Source: Mycobacterium sp. E2733
GTDB taxonomy: Bacteria > Actinomycetota > Actinomycetes > Mycobacteriales > Mycobacteriaceae
Direction: 5' to 3'
DNA length: 64,000 nt
NCBI RefSeq assembly: GCF_001667585.1
Contig: NZ_LZJZ01000111.1
Span: forward strand, 20,993-84,992
Of the stretch, positions 34,967 to 43,688 are shown piece by piece; positions within the stretch are counted from its first letter, which is position 1, and each line of letters starts with the position of its first letter. A program made the translations under genes and the position numbers. The notes under the pieces are model-generated. The model saw nothing but the letters and a program-made list of their open reading frames with translations, did no database searches and had not been told where the DNA came from.

Positions 34967-34982
34967 TCACATTTTGTTCACT
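34965..34982 (+). promoter_or_regulatory. Pho box between pstB and pstS2
   Basis: ATTCACA and GTTCACT are two 7-bp units separated by TTTT, an 11-bp repeat period. This matches the direct-repeat architecture (GTTCACC-N4-GTTCACC) bound by actinobacterial phosphate regulators such as PhoP of Streptomyces and RegX3 of mycobacteria. The site lies 100 bp before pstS2 and 124 bp before pstB. Confidence 0.6.
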
Positions 34983-35071
34983 CTCCAGTGACCGCCTACG
35001 CGTTGGGCGGGGGAGTGCGCTAGGCGGGCTGCTTCGGTGGCACAGTGGATATTGGCCACCTTGAATCTTCT

Positions 35072-35077
35072 GAGGAG
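35072..35077 (+). promoter_or_regulatory. Ribosome binding site that fixes the pstS2 start
   Basis: GAGGAG lies 4 nt before the GTG at 35082. Using this start puts the lipoprotein signal at the N-terminus; the upstream in-frame GTG at 35037 has no such site. Confidence 0.7.
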
Positions 35078-35081
35078 TTTC

Positions 35082-36173
35082 GTGAGATTCAGCCGATCGG
35101 AAGCCCTGTTGAGCCTGCTGAGCGCCGGCGCGCTGGTTCTGTCGGGGTGCGGCGGCCATTCCGACACCGCGCAATCAACGGTGCAGTGTGGCGGGAAAAA
35201 AGTACTGCACGCCAGCGGTGCGACCGCGCAAGAGAATGCGATAGCGCAGTTCGTCTACGCCTATGTCCGCGCGTGCCCGGGTAACACGCTGGATTACAAC
35301 GCGAACGGCTCCGGGAAAGGGGTTGAGGAGTTCGTCAGCAATGTGACGGACCTGGCGGGCTCCGGGGTGCCGTTGGACCCATCGAAAGGTGAGCCCGAGC
35401 GGGCTACGGCGCGGTGCGGCTCGCCTGCCTGGGACCTGCCGGCGGTGTTTGAACCGATCGCGGTCACCTACAACCTCAACGGCGTCAATCCGCTGAAACT
35501 TGACGCGACGACGCTGGCAAAGATTTTCAACGGCGGTATCACCAAATGGGATGACCCGGCGATCAAGGCGCTCAACGCGAGCATCAACCTGCCGTCCGTG
35601 CCCATTCACGTCATCTACCGCAGCGACAAGTCCGCGAACTCGGCCAACTTCCAGCAGTACCTGGATGCCGCGTCCAACGGCGCCTGGGGCAAGGGTGGCG
35701 GCGAGAAGTTCAACGGCGGCGTCGGTGACGGGGCCGCCGGGGATGAAGGCTCGTCGGGAGCACTGCAGAGCACCGATGGGGGGATCACCTACAACGAGTG
35801 GTCGTTCGCGGTGGGCAAGCAGTTGAGCATGGCCCAGATCATCACCTCGGCAGGTCCGGATCCGGTGTCGATCACCACCGATTCGGTGGGCAAGACGATT
35901 GCCGGGGCCACGTTCAAGGGCCAGGGCAACGACTTGGTGCTGGACACGTCGTCGTTCTACAAGCCGACGCAATCGGGGGCCTACCCGATCGTGGAGCCGA
36001 CGTACGAGATCGTCTGCTCGAAATACCCGGATTCTGCGACCGGCCTGGCCGTAAAGGCGTTCATGCAGGCGGCCGTCGGTCCGGGCCAAGACGGGCTGGA
36101 CCAGTACGGATCCATTCCGCTGCCGAAGTCGTTCCAATCCAAACTGGCGGCGGCGGTGGACGCCATCGCTTGA
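35082..36173 (+). CDS. pstS2: Phosphate-binding lipoprotein PstS2
   Basis: A 363-aa lipoprotein with a signal ending LSGC (Cys23) and then the mature PstS fold: ASGATAQENAIAQFVYAYVRACPG, LDYNANGSGKGVEEF and YRSDKSANSANFQQYL give the phosphate ligands. The C-terminus GLDQYGSIPLPKSFQSKLAAAVDAI is close to M. tuberculosis PstS2. The residue 7 before the cysteine run and the Ser/Thr pattern in the first loop (SGATAQEN) differ from the PstS1-like protein next door, so two binding proteins may serve one permease. The gene lies 21 bp before pknD, in the same order as Rv0932c-Rv0931c. Confidence 0.93.
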   Translation: MRFSRSEALLSLLSAGALVLSGCGGHSDTAQSTVQCGGKKVLHASGATAQENAIAQFVYAYVRACPGNTLDYNANGSGKGVEEFVSNVTDLAGSGVPLDPSKGEPERATARCGSPAWDLPAVFEPIAVTYNLNGVNPLKLDATTLAKIFNGGITKWDDPAIKALNASINLPSVPIHVIYRSDKSANSANFQQYLDAASNGAWGKGGGEKFNGGVGDGAAGDEGSSGALQSTDGGITYNEWSFAVGKQLSMAQIITSAGPDPVSITTDSVGKTIAGATFKGQGNDLVLDTSSFYKPTQSGAYPIVEPTYEIVCSKYPDSATGLAVKAFMQAAVGPGQDGLDQYGSIPLPKSFQSKLAAAVDAIA

Positions 36174-36194
36174 TCAGCTGAAGGGAGCCCGACG

Positions 36195-38162
36195 GTGAGG
36201 CACAGCGAGCCGGATACGCGGGTGGGGTCGCGGTTTGGGCCCTACCGGCTGCTGCGGCTGCTGGGCCGCGGCGGGATGGGCGAGGTCTACGAGGCCGAGG
36301 ACACCCGAAAACATCGGGTGGTGGCGTTGAAGCTCATCTCGGCGGAATTCTCCGGCGACCCGATATTTCGCGCGAGGATGCAGCGCGAGGCAGACGCGGC
36401 GGGGCGGCTGACCGAGCCCCATGTCGTGCCGATCCATGACTACGGCGAGATCGACGGCCTGCTGTATCTGGACATGCGCCTGATCGACGGAATCGACTTG
36501 TCCGCGCTGCTGAAGCATTCGGGGCCGTTGAGCGCCCCGCGGGCGGTGGCCATCGTGCGCCAGATCGCCGCGGCGCTGGACGCCGCCCACTCCACCGGCG
36601 TGACACACCGAGACGTCAAGCCGGAAAACATTCTCATCACGCGCGATGATTTCGCCTATCTGGTCGATTTCGGCATCGCTCGCGCCGCCGCCGACCCCTC
36701 GCTGACCCAGACCGGAATCGCGATGGGAAGTTACCACTACATGGCCCCTGAGCGGTTCACCGACCACGAGGTCACCTATCGCGCTGATATTTATTCGCTG
36801 ACATGCGTGTTGACCGAGTGTTTGACCGGGTCGCCGCCGTATCGGACCACCAGCATCGAACGGGCGGTTGCCGCACATTTGACGGAGCCCGCCCCGCGGC
36901 CCAGCCAGCTGCGACCGGGAAGCGTCCCGGCGGCGCTCGACGAAGTGATCGCCAAAGGCATGGCGAAGAACCCCGCGGAGCGCTATCAATCCGCCGGTGA
37001 GCTTGCCGCCGCGGCCAACGACGCGCTGACCGTGACGGACCAGCACCAGGCCGCGTCAATTCTGCGGCACGGCGAACAGGCCACTCCTCGGGGCGACTGG
37101 GAGCCGTCGCCCGGCGGCGCCGAGACAATCGCTGCTCCCGCGGCTGGGTCCATGCCGGCGGCCGCCGGCGCGGGCAGTTGGCGCAATGGCCGGCCACCGC
37201 CGCCGTCGGGCGGCTCCGCCCCGCCACCGCTGTATGGCCGACCACCGCGGAGACCGGCGCCCGACTTCACGCACGGCGGGCCGTGGGGCCGGTCCGGAAA
37301 GCGGAAGTGGATCCTTGTCGGCGCCGCGGCGATCGTCGTGGTTGCCGCCGTCGTCGCCGGGCTTTTGGCATCCGGCCCGTCGCGGTCCCCGACGTCAGCG
37401 TCAGGACAATCCGTGCTGCCGTTCAATGGCATTGACTTCCGCCTGTCGCCGGGCGGCGTGGCGTTGGACAAGGCCGGCGACGTGTTCGTCACCAACCAGG
37501 GCATGTATGGGCGGGTCGTGGAGCTGGCGTCCGGTTCGACCACATCGACGGTGCTTCCGTTCACCGGCCTTTATCAGCCCCAGGGCCTGGCGGTGGACGA
37601 GGCGGGCACCTTGTACGTGGCCGATTTCAACAACAGGGTGGTGAAGCTGGCGGCGGGCTCGAACAACCAGGCCGTACTCCCGTTCACCGGCCTCAATTAC
37701 CCCGAGGGTGTGGCGGTGGATACGCAGGGCAGCGTCTACGTCGCTGACCGGGGCGACAACAGGGTGGTGAAGCTGGCGGCCGGGTCGAGCACCCAAGAGG
37801 TGCTCCCGTTCACCGGCTTGAACAACCCCGATGGAGTCGCCGTGGACCCCGCCGGCAATGTCTACGTCGCCGATACCGACAGCAACCGGGTGCTGAAGTT
37901 GCCGGCCGGCGCGACCGCCCAGACCGTGCTGCCGTTCACCGGGGTGACCGTGCCGTGGGGTATCGCAGTCGACGCCGCGGGCGACGTGTATGTCACCGAA
38001 CACGACAGCAACCAGGTGCTCAAGCTGGCTGCCGGGTCGAACAGCCCGACGGCGCTGAGGTTCACGGGCCTCAACACCCCGTTAGCGGTGGCGGCGGACA
38101 AGGACGGAAACGTCTACGTCGCCGACCGCGGCAATGACCGGGTGGTCAAACTCGCGCCGTGA
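36195..38162 (+). CDS. pknD: Ser/Thr protein kinase PknD with beta-propeller sensor
   Basis: A 655-aa receptor kinase. The kinase domain spans about residues 15-280: glycine loop LGRGGMGEVY, Lys46, HRDVKPEN with catalytic Asp140, DFG at 158-160, and Thr171/Thr173 in the activation loop. A Pro/Gly-rich juxtamembrane linker (residues 290-370), a single membrane helix (about 372-391) and an extracytoplasmic six-bladed NHL-type propeller follow, each blade reading roughly LPFTGL-x-x-P-x-G-V-A-V-D-x-x-G-x-V-Y-V-A-D. PknD is linked in M. tuberculosis to phosphate transport and to SigF regulation through the anti-anti-sigma protein Rv0516c. That makes its presence here with PP2C and SigF components notable. 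AAGGGAG lies before the GTG start. Confidence 0.95.
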   Translation: MRHSEPDTRVGSRFGPYRLLRLLGRGGMGEVYEAEDTRKHRVVALKLISAEFSGDPIFRARMQREADAAGRLTEPHVVPIHDYGEIDGLLYLDMRLIDGIDLSALLKHSGPLSAPRAVAIVRQIAAALDAAHSTGVTHRDVKPENILITRDDFAYLVDFGIARAAADPSLTQTGIAMGSYHYMAPERFTDHEVTYRADIYSLTCVLTECLTGSPPYRTTSIERAVAAHLTEPAPRPSQLRPGSVPAALDEVIAKGMAKNPAERYQSAGELAAAANDALTVTDQHQAASILRHGEQATPRGDWEPSPGGAETIAAPAAGSMPAAAGAGSWRNGRPPPPSGGSAPPPLYGRPPRRPAPDFTHGGPWGRSGKRKWILVGAAAIVVVAAVVAGLLASGPSRSPTSASGQSVLPFNGIDFRLSPGGVALDKAGDVFVTNQGMYGRVVELASGSTTSTVLPFTGLYQPQGLAVDEAGTLYVADFNNRVVKLAAGSNNQAVLPFTGLNYPEGVAVDTQGSVYVADRGDNRVVKLAAGSSTQEVLPFTGLNNPDGVAVDPAGNVYVADTDSNRVLKLPAGATAQTVLPFTGVTVPWGIAVDAAGDVYVTEHDSNQVLKLAAGSNSPTALRFTGLNTPLAVAADKDGNVYVADRGNDRVVKLAP

Positions 38163-38164
38163 GT

Positions 38165-39358
38165 TCAGGACGTCGTCTGGGGTGCGCCCAGATACTCGTC
38201 GTTGTGCTGCCCCGGCGCGGGCGGGGGATCGGTGACCGCCGCGTCGAAGCTCGCGTAGCGCGCCGGCATGCGCACCACCGTGACCGCGTCGTCGCCGCTG
38301 CCCACGCTCAGGGCGAGCTCGTTCTCGGCGAACAGCGGGGTGTCCACCACCTGCTTCCAGGTGTAGGCCAGGCAGGCCATCAGGCCGCCTTCTTGTAGCA
38401 GCTCAACCCATTCGGCCGCGGTCTTGCCGGCCAGCGCCGACTCGAGCTCCTCGGTCAATTCGGGGTAATTCATTGCGCGCGAACGCTGATCGATGAACCG
38501 CTCGTCGGTCAGCAGGTCCGGCCGGCCGATGATCTGACACAGCTTCGCCCAATGCTTGGGCACATACGCGCTGATCACCAGGTAGCCGTCGGCGGCCTTG
38601 AACGCGTCCGACGGCTGGGTGGCGAAGCCAACTCCCTTGCGCTTCTTGGGTTTTGATGCGGCGTCGGGCTTGGGCGCCTCGCTCGGCTTGTTCAGGTGGA
38701 TCGTGAGCTGGCTGGCCTGCAAGTTGACCGCCACGTCGTACATGGCGACCCGCACCACGTCCACCACGCCATGACGCTCGCGGTTGAGCAGCGCGGCCAG
38801 CACCGCCTGGGCCAGCACGTGACCGCTGGCGGCGTCGACGAGCTGGAAGGGGATGATCTGCGGTTTGCCGGTCGGCGTCGGCATCCCGGTGGTCATGCCC
38901 GACTCGGCCGCGACCATCAGATCGACGCCCGGCCTGCTGCCGTGCGGGCCGTTGCCGCCGTAGGCCGACAGCCGCGCGTAGACGAGCCTGGCGTTGCGGG
39001 CGCGCAACTCGGCGGGGCCCAGGCCCATGCGTTCCATCACGCCGGGGCGGAACCCTTCCAGCACGACGTCGGCGCTGTCGACCAGCCGCAGGATCTGTTG
39101 CCTGGCCTCGTCGTCGGTGAGGTCTACCGCCACCGACTTCTTGCCCCGGTTGTGCGGCAGGAACAGCGTGGGCAGCGGCGGGCGCCCGGGCAGGACCGCG
39201 GTGATCTGCCGGGCAGCCTCACCCAGGGGCGCCTCGACCTTGATCACCTCGGCGCCCAGGTCGGCCAGCACCTGCCCGGCCAGCGGCCCGGCGATGTTCT
39301 GGGTGAAATCGAGTACCCGGAACCCGTCAAGTGGCTTGGGGGGCGTGCTGTCTGCCAT
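38165..39358 (-). CDS. Family III CoA-transferase (CaiB/BaiF type)
   Basis: A 397-aa enzyme. The N-terminus LDGFRVLDFTQNIAGPLAGQVLADLGAEVIKVE is the family signature. The nucleophile Asp is in GVDLMVAAESG, with the context SAYGGNGPHGSRPGVD. It moves CoA between carboxylic acids; the substrate is unknown. The ATG with GGAAGG upstream was chosen over an upstream frame that encodes a basic low-complexity stretch. Position and family match M. tuberculosis Rv3272. It converges on pknD with 2 bp between the stops. Confidence 0.9.
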   Translation of the reverse strand: MADSTPPKPLDGFRVLDFTQNIAGPLAGQVLADLGAEVIKVEAPLGEAARQITAVLPGRPPLPTLFLPHNRGKKSVAVDLTDDEARQQILRLVDSADVVLEGFRPGVMERMGLGPAELRARNARLVYARLSAYGGNGPHGSRPGVDLMVAAESGMTTGMPTPTGKPQIIPFQLVDAASGHVLAQAVLAALLNRERHGVVDVVRVAMYDVAVNLQASQLTIHLNKPSEAPKPDAASKPKKRKGVGFATQPSDAFKAADGYLVISAYVPKHWAKLCQIIGRPDLLTDERFIDQRSRAMNYPELTEELESALAGKTAAEWVELLQEGGLMACLAYTWKQVVDTPLFAENELALSVGSGDDAVTVVRMPARYASFDAAVTDPPPAPGQHNDEYLGAPQTTS

Positions 39359-39371
39359 GGGTGGCCTTCCG

Positions 39372-40285
39372 TCAACGGGCCGTGTGCAACTCCGCGATGC
39401 AGTAGTAGTTCTCGGCGAACGGCGCACCGGGTTCGGTGCGCTGCAAAGGTAACCCGTTGTCGGCCAACAACTGATTCAGGGGTGTGCGAACCGGGCGCCA
39501 GCCCTTCCGCTGCAGATACGTCGCCGCGTCGTTGCGCTCGCCGGGGAAGCCCAGGTCGCCCAGCGCGATGTCGAGGCCGTTCTCCCGCCACTTCTCGCTG
39601 CGGCGTTCAGAGCGTCCCCACTGTCGCCGGAGTTGATGAAGACCTCGGCCACCAGCCGGCTCCCGTCGGCGCTGAGCGCGGTGATGTCGTTGAGCAACCG
39701 GTCCTGCGCCTCGGGCGGCAGGAAGCCGAGCAGGCCCTCGGCGGCCCAGGCGGCCGGGCGCCCGGTGTCGAAGCCGGCCCCGCGCAGCGCCGACGGCCAG
39801 TCGTGGCGCAGGTCGATCGGGACGGCCCGAACCTCGGCGGTGGGCGTTGCGCCGAGCTCGGCCATGGTTGCCGACTTGAATTCGATGACTTGCGGCTGGT
39901 CGATCTCGAACACCGTGGTCCCCGCCGCCCAGGGCAGCCGGTAGGCGCGGGCGTCCAGGCCGGAGGCCAGGATGACGACCTGGCGGATTCCGGCGGCGCC
40001 CGCCTCGGCGAAGAACGCGTCGATGTAGCGCGTGCGTGCGGCCAGCATGTCGGTCATGCGTTGCATGCCCCACGGGGCCCCGGGCTCGTCGACGTCGGCC
40101 GAACTCAATTCGCCGGCGGCCCATCGCGTCATGAAGTCGACGCCGACGGCGCGCACCAGCGGCTCGGCGAACGGGTCGTCGATCAGCGCGTCGCGGGTGG
40201 CCCGGGCCCGTCCGGCCGCCACCATGGTGGCGGTGGCCCCCACGCTCGTGGCCAGGTCCCAGCTGTCGTTGTCGGTGCGCGTCAT
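39372..40285 (-). pseudogene. SAM-dependent methyltransferase broken by a frameshift
   Basis: Family PF04072/TIGR00027 (leucine carboxyl methyltransferase-like). The first frame starts MTRTDNDSWDLATSVGATATMVAAGRA and includes VVILASGLDARAYRLPW and VFEIDQPQVIEFK, the SAM-binding signatures, up to about position 39605. There the protein logic continues in another minus-strand frame: RRSEKWRENGLDIALGDLGFPGERNDAATYLQRKGW to AENYYCIAELHTAR. Adding one base near 39605 would give a continuous protein of about 304 aa, the usual family length, so a 1-bp deletion (or a base-calling error) is likely. The first frame alone would make 269 aa with a scrambled last third. Confidence 0.78.
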
Positions 40286-40382
40286 CGGCAGTGCCCTTTC
40301 GGTCTAGTCGTTAACCAGGGTAACGATGGCGTCGCAAGACCGCCCGGGACTGGCGCTCGAGCGGGTGCTGGCCGGTCGGGTT

Positions 40383-40398
40383 TGACACGGTTGTGTCA
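40383..40398. promoter_or_regulatory. Inverted repeat TGACAC-N4-GTGTCA
   Basis: Perfect 6-bp arms around GGTT lie 53 bp before the efflux-like gene and about 100 bp before the methyltransferase, in their divergent region. Each arm contains GACAC. It could be an operator for either gene. Confidence 0.45.
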
Positions 40399-40450
40399 CC
40401 AGCGGGTGTCTGGGCGCGCGAGCGTGCGCCATCGCCGCTAGCCTCGCGCA

Positions 40451-41110
40451 ATGACCACTTCGTCTGTCATCGCCGATGCATGCACCCTCGCGGCGACGCG
40501 GGACGCCGGTTGGCGGCGCGACGCCGAGTGGGCGCGACGGTTGGCGTGGGTCAGCCTGGCCGCAGTGCTCGTCGAGGGCGGCATCGGCCTCTGGCAGGGG
40601 TTGGCGCTCGGTTCCGTGGCGCTGACCGGGTGGGCCCTGGGCGGGGTGTCCGAGGCGCTGGCCAGCGCGATGGTGGTGTGGCGGTTCAGCGGGGCGCGGA
40701 CCTTCGCCGCGCAAGCCGAGCGGCGCGCGCAACGCGGTGTCGCGGTGTCGTTCTGGCTGACCGCCCCCTACATCGCCGCCGAATCCATTCGCGAGCTGAC
40801 CGGTGAGCGCCACGCCGAGGCCTCGCTGATCGGCATCGCGCTGACGGCCACCGGACTGCTGCTGATGCCGATACTCGGCCGGGCCAACCGCCGGCTCGGC
40901 CTGCGGCTGGACTCGGGAGCCACCGAGGCCGAGGGCATGCAGAACTATCTGTGCGCCGCCCAGGCGGCCGGGGTGCTGGCGGGGCTCGCCGCGACGGCGT
41001 CGTGGTCCGGCGGATGGTGGATCGACCCGGCGGTCGGCCTCGGGATCGCCGGTGTGGCGGCCTGGCAGGGCGTCCGCGCCTGGCGCGGCCACGACTGCGG
41101 CTGCTGCTGA
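40451..41110 (+). CDS. Cation-efflux-like membrane protein (Rv3271c-like)
   Basis: A 219-aa protein with about six hydrophobic segments that resemble the transmembrane part of cation diffusion facilitators (LVEGGIGLWQGLALGSVALTGWALGGVSEALASAMVVWRF). The second half continues with IGIALTATGLLLMPILGR. It ends in the unusual metal-binding-like tail HDCGCC. The typical soluble C-terminal CDF domain is absent. It converges on ctpC with 1 bp between the stops, and this pairing is preserved in M. tuberculosis (Rv3271c-Rv3270). A role in metal handling is likely, and the metal is unknown. Confidence 0.75.
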   Translation: MTTSSVIADACTLAATRDAGWRRDAEWARRLAWVSLAAVLVEGGIGLWQGLALGSVALTGWALGGVSEALASAMVVWRFSGARTFAAQAERRAQRGVAVSFWLTAPYIAAESIRELTGERHAEASLIGIALTATGLLLMPILGRANRRLGLRLDSGATEAEGMQNYLCAAQAAGVLAGLAATASWSGGWWIDPAVGLGIAGVAAWQGVRAWRGHDCGCC

Positions 41111-41111
41111 G

Positions 41112-43286
41112 TCAGTCCAGCCGGTAGCGGATCAGCCGGGAACTATTGGCCACCACCGCGACTGACGACGCGTTGTGCAGGATTGCGGCCAGCACGGGGG
41201 ACAGGGCCCCGCCGGCGCCGATGATCAGCCCGGCGGCGTTGACCGCGATGGACATGCCGTAGTTCTCCCGGATGACGTCGACGGCCCGGGCGCCCAGGTC
41301 CCGCACGTCGAGCAGGCGATGCAGGTCGTCGTTGGCCAGCGCCACGTCGGCGGTCTCGACGGCCACGTCTGTGCCGGCCAGACCCATGGCGATCCCGATG
41401 TCTGCGGCCGCGAGCGCGGGAGCGTCGTTGATGCCGTCGCCCACCATGCCGACCACGTAGCCCTCGTCCTGCAGCCCGCGCACCACCTCGAGCTTGTCCT
41501 CCGGCATCACCTCGGCGCGCCACTCGTCGATCCCAAGTTCCTCGGCGACCACCTGAGCGATGTCCGGATGGTCGCCGGTGAGCATGACGATGCGGCGGAT
41601 CCCGTTGTCGCGCAACTCCTTCAACACCTCGACCGCCTCCGTCCGCACCTCGTCGCGCAGGCTGATCAGCCCCACCAGCTTGCCGTCGACCGCGAGCAAC
41701 AGCGGGGTCTCGGCCTGGCGGCGCAGCCTATCCACCCACTCCGACGCCTTCTTCGACACCCGCACCTTCTCGGCGCGCAGTAGCCCGGGGCTGCCGAGCA
41801 GCAGGGTGCGGCCGTCGGCCCAGGTGCGCATGCCCAGGCCCACCAGGACCTCGCACTCCTCGTGCGGCGGGATGGTGATCTGGCGCTCCTCGGTCGAGCG
41901 GATCACCGCCTCGGCCAGCGGATGGCGGGAATGGATCTCCGAGCTGGCCGCGTAGGCCAGCACCTGCTCGGGCTCCCAATCCTTGTGCAGGGCAATGATA
42001 TTGGTGACCACCGGGCGGCCGACGGTCAGCGTTCCGGTCTTGTCGAACACGATCGCGTCCACCCGGCCGGCCTGTTCGAGGTGCGAGCCGCCCTTGATCA
42101 GGATGCCGCGCCGCGCGCCGTTGCCGATCGCGGCGCTGATCGCGGTCGGCGTGGACAGGCCCACCGCGCACGGGCACGCGATCAACAGCATCGTCATCGC
42201 GCGGCGCACATCGCCGGTGACCGCCAGGGTGAGAGCCGACACGATGAACGAGGTGGGAACGAAACGGCGGGAGAAGTTTTCGCCCACGGTCTGGATGGGC
42301 GCCCGGTCGTGTTGGGCCTCCTCGACCCGGGTGATGATGCGCCCGATCGCGGTCTGGTTGCCGACGGCCTGCGCGCGCACCACCAGGCGCCCGCGCACCA
42401 CGACCGACCCGGCGTGTACGTGCGCGCCCACCATGACGCTGACGGGCAGGTTCTCGCCGGTGATCGCGGACTGGTTGACGATCGCCTCGCCGTCGACCAC
42501 CTCGCCGTCCACCGGGATCGCGACGTGGTCGTGGATGATCACGTCGTCGCCGATCTGGACGCCGTCGATGGGTACCTGTACCTCCGTGCCGTCGGCCAGC
42601 AGAACCCACGCCGTGTCCTGGCTGCCGCGCAGCAGCTCGGAGATGGCCCGGCGGGTCCGGCGCAGCGTGAGGTCTTGCAGGTACTCACCGATGTTGAGCA
42701 GCCACAGCACCGTCAGCGCCACCACGTTCTCGCGCAACACCAGGCTCGCCACCGTCGCCGCCGACACCAGGGCGTCGGTGCCGGCCCGGCCGGAGCGCAA
42801 CGAGCGCAGCGCGCCGCGCAGGAACGGGTAGCCGGTGAAGATGGTGACGCCGGTGGCCAGAACCCGGCCGTTCGGGCCGAGCAGTGGCGGCCGGGCGAAC
42901 ACGTAGCGGCGCACGCCGAGCAGCGCCAGCGCCGCACCGCCGACGACCATTCGCAACACGTCGGTGTTGCGGATCTCCTCCGAATGCGGCGCGCGCGCCG
43001 GGATCAGCTCGGCGGCGACGTGCGCGGCGGAGCCGATCGCGGCCAGCACCGCGGCGCGGTCACAGCGCCGGGGCGAATACCAGACGACGACGGATCCCGT
43101 GCGCGGGTAGGCGTGCACCACGCGCACGCCGTCCTCCTTGGCGACGGCCTCCTCGACCGCCACCGCGCGCCGGGAGTCGCACCGCAGCCAGTCGACGGAA
43201 ACGCGCATGCGCCCCGCGGCATCCGAAATGACCTGCAGCGCGGGGTCTTCCGGGCGGACCGGCTCGAGGGCGGTGGCGAGCGCCAT
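41112..43286 (-). CDS. ctpC: P1B-type metal ATPase CtpC
   Basis: A 724-aa heavy-metal P-type ATPase. An N-terminal HMA-like domain (ISDAAGRMRVSVDWLRCDSRRAVAVEEAV) lacks the CxxC metal pair. TGENLPVS is the actuator motif and the membrane metal site is CPCAVGLSTPTA. DKTGTLTVGRP carries the phosphorylated Asp and GDGINDAPALAAADIG is the hinge. Studies of the M. tuberculosis enzyme have linked it to Zn2+ detoxification and to Mn2+ export for secreted proteins. The ATG 11 bp after the small partner gene gives the family length; a longer frame is discarded. Expression is expected from the promoter before the partner gene. Confidence 0.95.
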   Translation of the reverse strand: MALATALEPVRPEDPALQVISDAAGRMRVSVDWLRCDSRRAVAVEEAVAKEDGVRVVHAYPRTGSVVVWYSPRRCDRAAVLAAIGSAAHVAAELIPARAPHSEEIRNTDVLRMVVGGAALALLGVRRYVFARPPLLGPNGRVLATGVTIFTGYPFLRGALRSLRSGRAGTDALVSAATVASLVLRENVVALTVLWLLNIGEYLQDLTLRRTRRAISELLRGSQDTAWVLLADGTEVQVPIDGVQIGDDVIIHDHVAIPVDGEVVDGEAIVNQSAITGENLPVSVMVGAHVHAGSVVVRGRLVVRAQAVGNQTAIGRIITRVEEAQHDRAPIQTVGENFSRRFVPTSFIVSALTLAVTGDVRRAMTMLLIACPCAVGLSTPTAISAAIGNGARRGILIKGGSHLEQAGRVDAIVFDKTGTLTVGRPVVTNIIALHKDWEPEQVLAYAASSEIHSRHPLAEAVIRSTEERQITIPPHEECEVLVGLGMRTWADGRTLLLGSPGLLRAEKVRVSKKASEWVDRLRRQAETPLLLAVDGKLVGLISLRDEVRTEAVEVLKELRDNGIRRIVMLTGDHPDIAQVVAEELGIDEWRAEVMPEDKLEVVRGLQDEGYVVGMVGDGINDAPALAAADIGIAMGLAGTDVAVETADVALANDDLHRLLDVRDLGARAVDVIRENYGMSIAVNAAGLIIGAGGALSPVLAAILHNASSVAVVANSSRLIRYRLD

Positions 43287-43297
43287 CTGCGCGGGGA

Positions 43298-43579
43298 TCA
43301 GTGGTCGTGCTGGTGGGCGTCGGCGACCGAAGGCGTGGGCGCTTCCTCGCCGATGCGTTCGCGCGCTTCGGCCATGACGTCGGAGACCTTGAGCCTGGCG
43401 GACTCGGCGGCCTCCTCGGCCTTGCGCGTGCCGCGCAGGCCGAGCTCCGCTGCCGACACGGCGGTTTGGTGCAGCGGCGCCTTCTTCGCGGCCCTGCGCA
43501 GCAGGTCGTAGGCCGCCGCCCCGACCACCCCGTGCACCACCACGGTGCCCGCCTTTGCCAACAGTCCGTACGCTGCCAT
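43298..43579 (-). CDS. Small CtpC-partner protein (Rv3269-like)
   Basis: A 93-aa protein. The hydrophobic N-terminal half (MAAYGLLAKAGTVVVHGVVGAAAYDLLRRAAKK) is membrane-inserting or amphipathic. A charged helix (ESARLKVSDVMAEARERIGEEA) and a His-rich end (VADAHQHDH) that could bind metal follow. GGGAAGG lies about 12 nt before the ATG. The gene precedes ctpC by 11 bp, as in M. tuberculosis, where the pair is induced by zinc. It was later described as a scaffold-type partner of P-type ATPases (PacL family). The assignment to that family is from memory. Confidence 0.85.
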   Translation of the reverse strand: MAAYGLLAKAGTVVVHGVVGAAAYDLLRRAAKKAPLHQTAVSAAELGLRGTRKAEEAAESARLKVSDVMAEARERIGEEAPTPSVADAHQHDH

Positions 43580-43617
43580 TGCTCTGAACCTTCCCGTTGT
43601 CATCGACCGTTGCCTCG

Positions 43618-43646
43618 ACGTTAACATCGCAATATTGCGATATCAA
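43618..43646 (-). promoter_or_regulatory. ctpC operon promoter with operator palindrome in the spacer
   Basis: On the minus strand TTGATA (-35) and TAACGT (-10) are separated by 17 bp. The spacer is occupied by the perfect palindrome ATCGCAATATTGCGAT (43626-43641). This is the usual place for a metal-responsive ArsR/SmtB- or MerR-type regulator. The site is 39-67 bp before the Rv3269-like gene. No regulator gene of that kind is seen in the window. Confidence 0.62.
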
Positions 43647-43688
43647 CATGTATTGGGGAGCGCGCCGGGCGCCGCGCACATGCCCGCC

